From Bugula neritina (taxonomy: Eukaryota; Bryozoa; Gymnolaemata; Cheilostomatida; Bugulidae), in the NCBI GenBank assembly GCA_964035545.1, contig CAXIUT010000277.1:1-64000 (forward strand): a stretch of DNA of 64,000 bases, given 5' to 3'. The translations under genes were made by a program, and so were the position numbers. The notes beneath the pieces were generated by a model, which did no database searches, was not told the DNA's origin, and worked only from the letters and a program-made list of their open reading frames with translations. Numbering within the stretch: the stretch's first letter is position 1; the number at the start of each line of letters is the position of its first letter. Shown here one piece after another: positions 1 through 14,600 of this stretch.

Positions 1-120
1 CCCAACCCCAACCCCAACCCCAACCCCAACCCCCCCAACCCCAACCCCAACCCCAACCCCAACCCCAACCCCAACCCCAACCCCAACCCCAACCCCAACC
101 CCAACCCCAACCCCAACCCC
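1..120. repeat. Left telomere, CCCCAA repeats
   Basis: An uninterrupted run of C4A2 hexamers at the very start of the window, in the orientation expected of a left chromosome end (G4T2 reads outward on the other strand). One unit near position 30 has seven C instead of four. Coding sequence begins within about 180 nt, which is typical of ciliate macronuclear chromosomes. Confidence 0.97.
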
Positions 121-302
121 TTATCCTAAAATAAAGAATCAATCAATTCTAAATTATTTATATTTTAAAATTATGAATAAAAGTTTAAATAATAGATCTC
201 TTCTTGCTCTAGCAGGATAACACTCTTTATCCAGCAACTACTAAAATAGTGAGGAAAAGAAGAACTTAAATAAATAAAATATCTGCAAATATCTCTCATG
301 AT

Positions 303-2129
303 ATGTCTGAAAAGATATTTAATTCTAAGTTAATAATGAAAAAGCTTGGTTTTAATCGTTTAAGGAAAATGCAAGCTTTAGTAAGAGGTTTTCTTGTGAG
401 ACGAACAGTTTATCCATTAGAATTAAAAAAATATCTAATTGTTCAATCTGTACTTGACCTTATTTTTTCTAATGTTATATATAGATAAAGTAGTGGTTTG
501 ATTGTTTAGACTATGACATTAGGCTATTATGATCAAGATCAATCAGGAAAATAAAGATTTATCGAATAAAGTATTTACAAGACAATCATTTTAAAAGTTG
601 TAGGAAGATAGTTTGAAACAATTGCAAAAGATGCTCTTTATTAATCAGCTGTTTTAAAGAGTAGACCGAATATTACTTTTGGGTTCAATCTCAGAGATCC
701 ACTTTAAATCACACTTTTTTTCAAACTCAACTCTCTGACCAATCATTTTATTTAAAATATTACGAAAGAATCTTTGAAAGAAGAAGCTTCTTATAGAAGG
801 TAAATATTACTTGTTGACTATTTGATCGGCTCAATGGAAACATTAAAAAAAATATATCAGGATATAATTGACTAATGTTTGCTCTAAGGAATTGAGGAAT
901 ATCTTCTCTCGATTATTTTTAATCGGATTATCAAGGAAGGATCATACACAATAGCAAACTCAATGTATTTTTCGTCAATTAATGTCATATAAGATTAATT
1001 TTTATCAGAACTAACGATATAGTCAGAAGAATGGCTTCTCCAATAAGTCCTCATAAAAAATATTTTGAATGTAAACTCCATTAGTGTTAAATCGAATGAA
1101 AAAGTCATCGATTGATTGATATAAAATGCTCTATATTTTGTAATTTAAATAATCAATATTCAATGAAACTTAAACATTTTCATTCTAATGAAAAAGAAAA
1201 AGAAAGAAGTAAAATTAGTAATCTTATGTCAAGTATTTAAAATAAACTTGAACTACTAGCAGGTAATGATTTCTAATAAGAACATGACGGACTGTATTAA
1301 TTAAAACAGGATGATGAACATTCGTCTAATAAATCTTTCAACTTTTAACATCCTTCTAACAATGAGTCAGATTTAATAGTTCCAAAAGTAATTACAAAAA
1401 GCTCTATACCTTCATCTTCAATTCTTCAAAGATTATCTATGATGGAAGAACAATATCTTTCTAAATTAACAGTTCTTAATCAAAAATTTACGTTTATTTA
1501 AAGTTAAAATCAGGAACTAAAAGAATTAGTAAAAAATTATAACAAAATTAATACACTAACAACAAAAATATGCTCTAATCGAAGAAAGTCAATAAAAATT
1601 GGTTGATACTCGAATAGATTAAATGAAAATAAAAATGATGTAACATTTAAGATAAAATATCAATTAAGAAATTTAGAATTAATATTTAGCAATTAAATTC
1701 AATTAAAAAAGAATTAGCTACTTAGAAAATAAAAAATCAAAGACTTGATCAATAAAAATAACTCCTTAAAATAGAAAAAGATAACTTTCAATAAATGTAT
1801 CGATAAGTATCGAACAAGTATAAAATATTATTCAAAATGATTTACTCAAATACTAAATATCAAAATAAGTCAATAATAACCAATAACCTTCTTCTACTTC
1901 TTCAGCAGTTAAAAAAAAGTTTCCATTAGAAGGGATTAAAAACAGTTCCAAAATAAAACAATCTATTAATATTCAAACAGTCTCTGATAAAAGTGAAAGT
2001 AAAATACTTTAAAAGAGCCAAAGTAAAAAAAAATAGAAAAGCTAAAGTAAAAAAATATCAAAATAACACTTAATCCCCTTTCTGAATAAAGGAATTTAAT
2101 AACTAAAATAAAAACTATCCCTAAAATGA
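303..2129 (+). CDS. IQ-motif protein with coiled-coil C-terminus (frame interrupted)
   Basis: With TAA/TAG as Gln the first frame runs from ATG 303 to TGA 1113-1115 (270 aa). Near residue 22 it has an IQ-type calmodulin-binding motif (MQALVRGFLVRR). The reading then continues in other frames: 1163-1606 (147 aa, Glu/Lys-rich), a coiled-coil-like piece from about 1563, and a Ser/Lys-rich tail (repeats of the type QKSQSKK) ending at TGA 2127-2129. I could not place GT-AG introns that join these pieces; at least one break coincides with an A5 run near 1564, where removing one A restores a heptad-like sequence. An upstream 42-codon frame (173-301) may be the true N-terminus. Function is unknown beyond probable calmodulin binding. 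It is the most telomere-proximal gene, so a decaying subtelomeric copy is a real alternative to sequencing error. Confidence 0.45.
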
Positions 2130-2217
2130 TCATAAATATCTTTGATTATTTTAATAGAAAATAATTATTACTTTTTAAAATATATTTGAATAAAAACTCT
2201 TTATAGTTATAAGTGAA

Positions 2218-2288
2218 TCCTTTATATTTTAAATTCAAATCATTTATTTTACATTCAAATCATTTATTTTAAATTCAATCATTTTTAT
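2218..2288. repeat. Short AT-rich direct repeats
   Basis: About three copies of a roughly 20-bp unit (tattttaaattcaaatcatt with small changes) between the convergent 3' ends of the IQ-motif and calpain-like genes. Otherwise non-coding. Confidence 0.6.
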
Positions 2289-4445
2289 TCATAAAATTTA
2301 ACCTCTAAAATTTATCCTTGAACAACACAATAAACAAAAGTGTCGCTTCTTATCAGCTTAATGCCTCCACTTTATTACTATTCTCCCTAAATAACTACGA
2401 CTTAGTTATCGAGACTTATCCAACAAGAAGATTCACTTTTTGATACGAGCAAAGTATATGTACCGACTGGAAATATTTTGAAGCTATCTTCTTCATCGTT
2501 CCAATTTTAGAAAATATATCTTTTTAGACAAGAAATCCATTAAATAAGTCCAAAACATTCCTCAACAGAAGACATAACTATATCTGAATCAGCCCATCCA
2601 TACTATCTGAAACTTACCTTTCCCAATATTAGCTCTAAAAAGGTACTCTCCTTTCTTAGCCTCAAAACTTGACATTTCTTAACGACAAATACCTGCAGTC
2701 AACATATCCACCTTATACTTCTCATTTCTCCAACATTAGATCCTTGATATGTCTACCATTTTAGATGTTTCTACATCTATAATGTTCAAAATAATAGGTT
2801 CATCCTGATGTTGAAGAACTTCAACTCTAAAAAATAGCTAGGAGTTCGCAGTAACTTGAAGACTAAATCGATGATAACCATATTTAATAGGAGCAATTAA
2901 TACATAGCTAAAAAACTATTTTAATCTCTAAGCTTAAACCCAAATTGTCATCTGTTATCGACAATTGTAGTGCCCCCTTAAAATTTTAAGAGCTAGTATT
3001 TAATGTTTTTCTTTTTAAACCCAGGCAGGATCTATAAAAGGACAATTGATAAGGACAAGTTTTTTATCTCCCTTTGAGTAAAAAGTTAAAACGGTAAAAC
3101 AACAACTTAACTTGCCAGAATAAGAAAGAAGACTATTTGACCTTCCCTCTAAAACAAACATATAACCTTATTTATTTATTTGCTGCATTAGCTACATGGC
3201 AGAATTTCCTTCTTAAATTTAAATTCGTTTGACAGGCCAACCACTCAACTACTCCATCATAAGATCCGGACCTAGTCCTAGCAACTTTTAATAACTTCCA
3301 TGATATTTAGCTAAAGCCTTTTGAATCATCATAGGCCATCCTTCTTTCTTATTAGCTATAAAGATAGGTCGATTAGTTTGAGCCACTAAAGGAAGATAGC
3401 AATCGATACTTATCTGTTTCAAAGAATGATTAGGATAGATAAACACTTGATAGTGATTATTTTTTATTTGTTAGTTTGAATAATTCTTCTAACCAACCAA
3501 GGATGTTGACTTAAACTTTGAAGAACTATCAAAAGGTTTCTATTTGAATGAGATATATCTTCGATATCGAATGGGGAAAATGTATCAAAAAGAACTCCCA
3601 TAGATCCTCTTGTTTACTGATAATCTCCCAATTTCTTCCATTCTACTTCCTCAGACTATATTTCATTTGTTTAATATCCTAAATCGACTTTTTACACAAA
3701 ATATTACTCTATATTATTACCAACAACATCCATAAACGAAGGACTCCTTTTTTTAGACTTTTTATTCCTTTCGATTACTACCCAGCCAAACAATCGAAAA
3801 GATAAAGATATATACTTTAACAAAAGCTAACTTTTCCAGGAAGGAGCTAGATTGGGGAGTTTAAAAACTTCCTATTAATTAATTGTCCTCTCTTAGTTCC
3901 ATTCTCGTAATCCATCAGCATTTTAACTGCAATTTGGTTTTTGGAATTGAGAGCTATTTGATAAGCTGAATGTTTATTAGAATCAATCAGATGAATATCT
4001 ACTCCTCCTCCTTCTAAAAGAATTGTAAGACACTCATTTGCTCCACTCTAAGCACATATCATTATCCCTGTAGATCTAGATTTAGAACTTTGATTGACCC
4101 AACGTTCATATTAGGCTGGAAAATATTGATAGTATGTTTTAAGAAGATACTCAAGACATTAACAGCATTTTATCGGCAACAAAGATGAATCATATTCTAT
4201 TCGCTACCTTACTTTCCAACTTCTATTCTCATACTTATCACTTCTTGATCAATAAGTTCTCTTAGTTAGTAAGCATGATCTTCTCTAATCAAAGAATTGA
4301 TCTCCTTTTTAAGCCGATTACTCAGAGGAGGACTTGAAGGTATATTTCTTAAAGAATCTTTAAGAATAAGAGAAGCTTTTCGATGAGGAGGAGACAAATA
4401 AACTGAAAGCTGCTCATCTTTCTGACTTGGATAAGGTAGATCCAT
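2289..4445 (-). CDS. Calpain-like protein with ankyrin-type repeat, catalytic residues degenerate
   Basis: ATG at 4445, TGA at 2289-2291, about 700 aa once frame changes are bridged. About 130 residues in there is an ankyrin-type repeat (forward 3900-4062). It is followed by a calpain (peptidase family C2) protease core, recognised from SLSQHPWLVRR, then the FIANKKEGWPMMIQKALAKY HGSY segment that matches the WxxLLEKAYAKxxGSY signature, and C2L/domain-III-like beta segments to the end. The three catalytic positions are not intact: the Cys block (about 3531-3560) reads SNRNLLIVL with no Cys, the His block (about 3150-3180) reads QGYMFVL, while the Asn is kept (LINCP, about 3030). It is therefore probably a non-proteolytic regulator, as in many protist calpain-like proteins. 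Probable microintrons are 4212-4234 (23 nt) and a 17-nt GT-AG piece near 3795; other frame breaks, for example in an A6 run near 3460, look like single-base errors. Confidence 0.6.
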
Positions 4446-4499
4446 TATTCGATTTATTATAATCAAATGGAACACTTAATAGAAGAAAATTAATCTATA

Positions 4500-4790
4500 T
4501 AATCTATATTTATCTTTATTGTCACTCAAACTTCAATATTAGTCCTAACTTCAATATCACTATTAGTCTTATTGTCTTCACTATTAATCTTATTGTCTTC
4601 ACTATTAATCTTATTGTCTTCACTATTAATCTTAAATTCCCTATTATCTTATTGTCTAAATATTAGTCTTAACTTCACTGTTAATCTTATTGTCTAAATA
4701 TTAGTCTTAACTTCACTGTTAATCTTATTGTCTAAATATTAGTCTTGAATATCACTATTAGTTTAACTTCATTGATATATTTAAAATCAT
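4500..4790. repeat. Intergenic tandem repeats
   Basis: Two families in the interval between the kinase 3' end and the calpain-like gene start: a roughly 21-bp unit (cactattaatcttattgtct) repeated about four times near 4555-4635, and a roughly 37-bp unit built from the same words repeated near 4650-4755. No coding capacity seen. Confidence 0.7.
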
Positions 4791-4822
4791 ATTAACATTT
4801 CAAGATCATCTTATCTTTAAAA

Positions 4823-6307
<1,485 letters not shown>

Positions 6308-6339
6308 CTCTTTAAATTAAACTATTCTAATACACTTAT

Positions 6340-6510
6340 ACAACTACTATCATCTATATCAATACAACTACTATCATCTAAAGCAATACAACTACTACTA
6401 TCAACTAAATCAATACAACTACTACTATCAACTAAATCAATACAACTACTACTATCAACTAAATCAATACAACTACTATCAACTAAATCAATACAATTAC
6501 TATTATTGAT
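6340..6510. repeat. 27-bp tandem repeat upstream of the kinase gene
   Basis: Five to six copies of a 27-bp unit (caatacaactactactatc + aactaaat; the last two units have 24 bp). The length is a multiple of three and several frames are open on the minus strand (IDLVDSSSC or hydrophobic LIVVV), so translation of the repeat is possible. No convincing start links it to a gene. Confidence 0.75.
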
Positions 6511-6586
6511 AATAGCTTATCAAAATTTGAATATCTCATATTTTTACAAAAATGACTGACAACTAAAATCAAACGAAAAAGCAAAT

Positions 6587-9500
6587 ATGTTATCACAAGT
6601 TATAATAATCATTTTATTGCATGTACATACCATAAATTATCTACACTTGGCTCGTTCAATTAGGAGTTTTACAAAACAAGGTACTCCTTCTTCTATTAAG
6701 GATAAATCGATACTAATCGAAATGTTCATCTCCCAGCTCTTCAATCAGCTCATCTCCTCAATGGATTTCTAGTGGCTTAACTCCTCAAAATAATAGTAGG
6801 TCCCAACAGTAAAACACCAGCAACTCTCGTCTCCATCAAATCAGATAACTCCAAAAACACTAAACTCACCAACTGGAACTTCATCTGGTACTCCAGTAAT
6901 CATTTAGGCTTGCTCTCCCAGAAGTAGGACTACAGCTCGACACCCGAATCAAATAGCTCATTCTTTAAGGATAACAGTCCCTCATCACTGAACTGCTGAG
7001 ACAATTACATTCTAAAAATAATGACTAGCTACCTAAAAATAAAATAGCTATTAAAGCAAAACCAACTCTCAAAATAAAAACACCAACTGCTCTTTCTCTA
7101 GATGTCAAAAAAATAAACTTTAACAAAAGTCCTGAAGATAGCTAAACCTCTCTTTAGTTCCTCATACTCCTTCTAAAATCATCACTAGGCATGAAGCTAG
7201 ACTAAATACTTGGACTCTTCACCAATCACAACAAATACCTCGCACATCTCATCGTCAAAGGCATCAATGATAACTTCGACCCGATCATTCTCTTCTACTC
7301 TCTCCTCAACAAACACATACAAAAACTAGCAACTCTCAAGGGATAGAATCCTCAAGATGCCTAAGCCTGTTTCTATGCTTTAAAGCCTGGGTTCACTAGT
7401 AAGCATTCTAAAGTAGTCTAACTGACCTTATAACTGTTCAATCAATTGGATAATCTTTTCGAATGGTTTATCAATTAATAAACTAAATTTTTATCTACTC
7501 TTTTCCATGGACTTAAAAGACATCCATCTCTCAGCTCTCTCTTCTGGAATCTTCTTCTCAAAGTAGCCACAAATAGATAAATATAATTTTTTTAATATTT
7601 TTATAATAAGTTTATGGAAAGTGACCTCTAGCTGATCTAAGTCACCACCATTCTGATAAACATCTCGGAAAACAATACTAAAACTAATTTAAAGAGTAAG
7701 AGTAATTAGAAGATGGATCATAGTTAAAAGATAAACTATAAAGCAGAGGCATACTATCTTCTTGGATAGCAACAGCTAAATAACTACCAGAAAGTGACAC
7801 TTCCTCACAAATAGCTGCTTTCAGTATAAATCAATTAAAATAGATTTTATAGGCCAAATAATGATATATCTCCCTCATCTCCTCTTGAAAAATAAAGACT
7901 ACCTCACAGTCCTGAATAGAAACTGGGCGAAACGTTCTATTCCTCAATTCACTACCCTCATAAACTCTGTTATTTTCCTTCTTTAACAACTCGCACATAT
8001 GAAACACCATATGGCAAAGGTAGTTTTCCAAATCATCTCCACTATAGTTCAAGATATCGGTCCTGGATTAAAAAGATAATACTTAGTATAAATATTTTTG
8101 CCTCTCATTTCCTAATTCCCAAATATCCCTTCATAACTCTTCATATGCCATCTAGGTAAATAAACCCTATCCAACTCATAACTACTTCTCGTCTGCTAAA
8201 GTATCTAAAACACCTAAAATATAACAACTTTATTGGAGATAGGTAAATATCTTAAATAGTTATTCATTAAAAATCCATTAATTAACTTTTATATTTCTCC
8301 CTTGCTTTATTAACTCATCACTAAAACAAGTCAACATCAACTGGTTACAAACAAACAATAGTAGAGTTATAAAACAGATAAACAACAGCAGAGCAACAAA
8401 ACAAGCAAACAATAGTCGAGTAACAAAGCAGATAAACAATAGTAGAGTAACAAAACAAGTAGACATCAAGTAGTCAATAAACAAGTAGACATCAAGTAGT
8501 GAATAAAAGAAGTAGACAATAGGAGAGTAATAGTTTTGTGTAAGCTCTTTTGTAATAATTGTTATATGCATTTGCTGTAACTTCTCTGAAATATAAGCCT
8601 AAACATAAACAGACTCAAAAGGTATATTTCGGTAAGAATAGTACTTTATTATCAAAAGAGTAATAAGCAGATGAAACAATAGGATTGAAATGGAAAGATC
8701 TTTATCTGAAACTAACTAACAAGATAATTAATTATATATTTCAGTTGAATTAATAGGAGTTAAAGTTAATGTCTAAACTAAAACTTATTAAAGTTAATAA
8801 CTTTATTAAATTTCATAATAGCAAAGTAGGTAATAAATAATTGTAAAATATACTTCTAAATAAATATGCTGTCGAGTAAAAATATTAAAAATCTCATTAA
8901 ATAAAATCAACCGTCACCTCAGTCGACTTTATTTAAAAAATAAAAGGAATTACCACTGAATAAAGAAGAATTAAGTAGTAAAAATAGATAGCTATCAGAT
9001 AAAAAAAGTATATGGATTTCAAAAGACAAAAAATAAATAAATATATAAAAAAGCAACCTCATCAGAGGACAAGTTAGTTAAGCTCAAATATATTAAGCTG
9101 ATCTCTTATAAAAAATAATATAAACACCTAAATAAATAAAGCTAGTTCATCTCGACTAAATAGAACAAAGAGATCTAGAATAAATAGACTCCATTCTGAA
9201 AAAGTATCATAAAGTACTCAGACACCTTTTCCTCCTCTACACAAGCACAAAAAATAATCACAACTCAGATATGCTATAAAACATAATAAAAAGAAAATAA
9301 ACCCTCACCACTGTCGAACTCATCACCTTTCTCAAGGACTATAAAAAATACTACCTCACCTCACTACACTAAGTCACTGCCATGGTCAGAAACATCAATA
9401 TGAAACTCCTAGACAGCAATAACATCAACTAGCTAGACTTCGCAGGGTTTTAACTCTTCATCATTCAGTTCTGCTTCCTCAATATGACCATCCCTCACTA

Positions 9501-11601
9501 AATCACCACAAACACCACTACTCATAGTCCTCACAGCCACCCGACAGTCACCTCCTCCTCAAAAGTAACTAAGTCTCTTAAAAACTAACCCATCGGATTC
9601 ATCCTCAAATAGTTCTTCAAATAACTCAAAGCTACCTTCATCACCAAAAAATAAAAAATAAATATCTTTGGAGACACATAAGATCTACCTCTGACCAAAA
9701 CACAAATCAACGATATTCAACACCATAACTAGCAACTGTAAAACAATCCCAATTATATCTTGCCCGCAGGTTATAAAAAGGTAAATACTAAGTAAATATC
9801 TATTAAGAACTAACTAAGTCCTAATATAAAAGGAATATCCTAGGCATATTAGGCTGCCTTCTATGTACTAGATGATGTCTTCTCCAAAGATCCTTTCCAA
9901 ATGCATATCATCGAATCCATTGTTTCATCGAAAAATAAAATAAAAGTAAAACCAAATGCCCTGAGTAGTCCTTAAAAAATCATCCCGAAAACAAGAGCTA
10001 TGTCCACACTCATCACTAGAAATCCCTCTCCACTCAAGTACTTCTTATCTAAAATAGTAAAATAATCCCCTCTCAACTACTCAAAACATCTCTTAAATCT
10101 TTATAACCTCAAGATCAACTTGTTGGACAATAAACAGCATTAGTTTTATAATCAATTTTACAAAAAATAACAGCCAAAAATTAATAAAAACCAATCCAAT
10201 CAAGACCTAAAAGAAAAGCTATTAGTACAGCAAAGATATCAGAAGTGTAGCAAGTGAAGGCAAGAGAAGTGTAGCAAGTGAAGGCAAGAGAAGTATAACA
10301 AGTGAAGGCAAGAGAAGTATAACAAGTGAAGGCAAGAGAAGTGTAGCAAGTGAAGGGAAAGGTGATAAGTAGGCAGAAAGAATTAAAATAGTAAGCTAAG
10401 AAGATTGAAAGATAGCGATAGAAATAATAATAGAAGAAACGTCGATAGCATACAGCTAAATTTCTATAGGAGCAAAGATTAAAGCAGATATAGAAAAGAA
10501 AGAGAGAATAAGAATAAAAAGAAAGAAAACAACTATAGTTGTAAAAGAAAGCAAATGAGAAGAAAGCCAATATAGAGAGATTTCGACCATTCCATCAAAA
10601 CCAAGTAGAAAAGATAAAGAAAATATAACAAACAGTCCAAGAGAAGAAGAAGTTTTAATAGTAGTCGAAACAAAAACAAAAAGATAAATAAATATAATTA
10701 TACAAACATCTCAAATAACAAAACTAGCTCTCAGACAAACAAAGAATGGATCTTAAAAAATAAATAGAACAATAATTCAATAACCTGTTTATAAGCTAGT
10801 CCATAAAAAGTACTTTCAAAGCATACTAAAACAACCTCAGAGCCATCTTCTAGTTCTTAATCAAACACACACACAACTCGCTCACATAAAAAACACATAA
10901 CCACGAAATCATCTACGAAACCTGGAAGTACTTCATGATCCACTTCGAAATCACCCCCTTCATTGCCAACAGCAACGACATCGTACACATCTTCAAAAGC
11001 ATCACCAAATCTAAAGTCATACTCAAGTAGTATATTCTAGGACTCACCTTCAAATAATTCCAGTCAGCTCTACTCAGAATAGCCAGCAAGTACAAAGGAG
11101 TATTTAACCTGATTGGAAACAGAATTAAAAATCAACCTAAACAGTAAGAAATAAATCAGGTCGAAAAAGGATAATAAAAGTAGTCAGGATAATACAATTA
11201 ATTCTAAGCAGAAGAAATAGATCTAAAAGCACTTTTAAAATAAAATAACTAAGGAAAAGATTAACTTCACTAATTCGGAGATCTTTCCAAAGGTATTGAT
11301 TTCATTATCTAGTAACCGATGTCACTCTAAAAGGCTTGATTCACTACCTACAAGTTCCTAAATATAAATCAGGACAAGAGTAAAGATTCAGACATATCAT
11401 CACATTCAAACCTTCAGCCTCAGTCCTCAACCAATCAAGTAGCTTTCTACTTAAATAGAACTAAAATAAAAGCTAAGTGAAGACTTCTCCATGCCTTAAT
11501 CTCCTAAAAAAAACAAAAACAAGTCAGAACAACCCACTAAACCCATCGAAACTGAATTAAATAATTAAATATAAGAAAAAAGCCCAGAATAAGCCTAATG
11601 A
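6587..11601 (+). CDS. Very large helical/coiled-coil protein, multi-exon
   Basis: Coding signal on the plus strand is nearly continuous for 5 kb. The 5' part (to about 7000) is Ser/Pro/Thr-rich; 7000-8300 reads as alpha-helical, HEAT-like sequence; 8330-8480 is a Gln/Ser/Asn repeat; 9080-10230 is a helical region; 10390-10720 a Gln/Lys/Glu coiled coil; 10720-11100 a helical domain containing FKQFQSALLRIASKY; the last 100 residues are basic. A related LDFAGFQLFIIQF segment near 9430 suggests the C-terminal helical domain occurs twice. Supported introns: 10391-10415 (25 nt), 11293-11312 (20 nt), 11439-11458 (20 nt); probable ones 9079-9103 (25 nt) and near 6892 (26 nt). The stop is TGA 11599-11601, 47 nt from the convergent ADP-ribosyltransferase gene. 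The start at 6587 is uncertain and two genes cannot be excluded. I do not recognise the family; axonemal or cortical ciliate proteins can look like this. Confidence 0.6.
10245..10356 (+). repeat. 24-bp coding tandem repeat (octapeptide SVASEGKR/SITSEGKR)
   Basis: Five units of 24 bp (gtgtagcaagtgaaggcaag + agaa, with ata/aca variants) inside the large coiled-coil gene. They encode an octapeptide in the frame used just upstream of the 10391 intron. The first unit plus one base (10245-10269, 25 nt) itself has GT...AG ends and its removal would correct the reading frame. Confidence 0.8.
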
Positions 11602-11648
11602 TACCACTATTCTCCATCTATTTTTTTAATAATAACACAAATTAAATA

Positions 11649-14600
11649 TCACATCAATGTCTGCAAAGTATCGCTTATTCCTTTCTATGGAAACTGTAAC
11701 ATAAACTTCTCTCCTCTATTCTTTAATCGTTCCATCCTCATCTCTTCTTCTTTATTTGCTTGAAGGAAATCGATCTCTCTGAATAACTCCCTTCTCACTG
11801 ACATCTTTTAGTCGTCGCTTTCTTTCATTCCTTCCTTCCAACTTCTAGATAATAACTCTTCTAATTTATCATCTAACTTCTAGAATAGTTCCAACGCTTG
11901 CTTTAACATTCCCAGATTACCTAACAACTTGCCTGTCTGCAATTCAATTTTCATCATATTGATATGATCAGGACTAAACCTCTTCTGTGCAATTTGTAAA
12001 CACTGAAACAATTAGTTGGCTATTTCCCTACTTGCTTTCTTCTTCAAAAAAAGAGATGCGTTTGATAGATGAATGATCCAGGTGTTTGGATGTTCAGGTG
12101 GAAATCTAGAAAACAACTACATAGATAACCAGTGATAATTCAATGCGTCCTCTTCATCTCCCAATAAACGAACAAACATCGACAACTTGGAATAGTTCAC
12201 AGCGTTATATATATTCAATTTGCCAGACAAAGATGAACGACCATCTATTGCTCTCAGCATCATTCCTTCAAACTCAGTCACTGACCCCTCACAAAACAAC
12301 AACTCTGCCTTCTACTCCTCAATTCTTACTAACAACTACTTCTCAAGACCTTCACTCACACACAATTTCTCAAGCAAACTCAATTACTCAAAAGCCAAAT
12401 CCTGTCTCTTTTGCTTACCAAATAACTTGGCTTTTAACATATTCACTTCGGCAAACAGAGGATGCCTAATCAATACAGATTTATTTCCACCTCCTAAAGT
12501 ACGAAACAACACAGTTTATGCCTTTTCCACATTCCTAAAAGCTCTACTCAGTTATCCTCTAGCCATAGCAATTCTCCCCAAAAGCAAGTAACTTTTAGCT
12601 CCCTCAGTATTTCTCTAAGCCAGTTTCCTTCGAGATACAGCTTCTGCTTCTTCTTCAGCCAATTTCAGCAAAGAATAATCAAAATCAAGTTCAGCCAATT
12701 TATTTTATACATGCATACAATCTGGATGCTCATAACCTTTATGCAGCACAAGAATATTAATAGCTTCTTTGAAAGATTCCCGACATTTCTTATAACTTCT
12801 TTTATGCTCAGAATAATTAAAACCTCTTTCTTGCCTCAAAACTAAACCAGATACCATACTACTCTCAGACCACTCACCTCCTTCCTCGACTTATTGCGGC
12901 GAAAATAGCCTCTTATCGATCTAATTCAGTCTTGCTTCTCCTAAACTTTCGCTCAATCTAGCTATTTCTTCATGTACTGGATCATGCTATTTGATGATAT
13001 CAATAGCTGATTCCATTAGCAACTCGTACTAATTAAAATTATTACTTTTGACAGTTGAGGCCTACAAAGAACAGTATTTAGCTGCTTGAAGAGGATACAA
13101 CTACTCATCTATTTCTGGCAATTCAGTGAGGTATTCTTTCAAATGTTTTTAAGATTCTTAAATTTACTATTTGAGTCTCATCTTTCGATAATATATTTCT
13201 TTCTGAGTTTCAATCATAATTTTACAACCTACAAATACATCTAAACTGGCCTTAAAATCTATCTCTTCTTGCTATAACCCTAATAACTCTCTCTCCTTTT
13301 CTCTCGACAACTCTAAAACATACTCTCTCTTAAAACAAGAACAAATAGAACTCACAAAAAAAGACCAATTTATCTCTTTTCTCCTTAAATCAAATGAATT
13401 CTTCTTTGACTACAACTAGATATCAGCATCAAGCAAATCTTTATATCCCTTTTTGTACTACCCTCTCCATATCCTTTCTTTTCCTCTCTTCACCAACATC
13501 TTTGCCCGTTATAAATAACTATCAGTCAATCCAAATCTTTTTTCTATACACTATTAATAACTTTAGAACCGCTACATAGTCAAGAGTATTTCAGTTGTTT
13601 TTTCTGAAGTTTAAAATAGTTCTTTATTTTATCTTAGTTTAATATTTTAAGACATGGTCATAGCATAAGTTTCAGCTGCCTATAAATTACCTACATCTAC
13701 CTGAATCGATGCCAACTTAGATAAAACCTACACATTTTTATCATCTTCCTTCAACTTATTTTCATAGTAATTTATAGCTTTATCATATTCTTGCAACAAT
13801 ACTAATAAATCACCATGGTCTCTTATATTATTAAGTTTCTCTTGACAGTAATCGACATTAGTCAAAAGGTATTTCTATTTTTGAGTGAGTAGTTTCTAAT
13901 CTTTTTCTTTCATTGATTTTATCACTCCATATTTTAAAGTAATAGTTCTAATGGCAGCTTTCAAATCAATCGACACCACTTCATATATATTCAATGCATT
14001 AAACAATATTTCCTGTTCTCCTTTAAAAGAACCACAAGCCAATCCATGTTCATTAATATCCACATATCCATGCTAAAACGATTAACATCTACTTGATTGT
14101 TATTTTTATTCAATCTAAAATACTATCAAGTAGGAATCCTCGTCCATAAACTTCATGGCCACAGATCGATCCAGAGAAGATGAAGCAAATCCAAGAATTT
14201 AAACAAAGACTCCAACAGCCAATGAATTCACCTCAGATGATCTTAATTTAGCACCTCGATAAGACAAAAAAGATCTTCTCTTGCCCATAGTATAATAATA
14301 GCGAATAGCATGGTATATCTCATGAAAAGGTAAAGTACAAGGATGAAACTATTCAGGAGTCCGAGCCAAACGCAACATAGAATTTACACTCACATAATAA
14401 AAATTCTACTTCACATAAAAATTCAATACTTTCTGATGCCTCTCAACACCTCCATCTCCCAGCAGTTGAATCTTCTTGTAAATATCCAAATTCTTCAACT
14501 ATTTGCTATTGCTCTTGTAACGCATCTCTATCATCTCAGTAAACTACTTCAAATAGACTTGCTTCTACTTCAAATTTGATAAATTTATAGCTCCATAGAG

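Noticed and set aside
7831-8052. 73-codon minus-strand frame with protein-like composition
   Set aside because: The plus-strand frame over the same bases is open for about 750 nt and reads as a continuous helical protein that belongs to the large gene, so the minus frame is probably its shadow.
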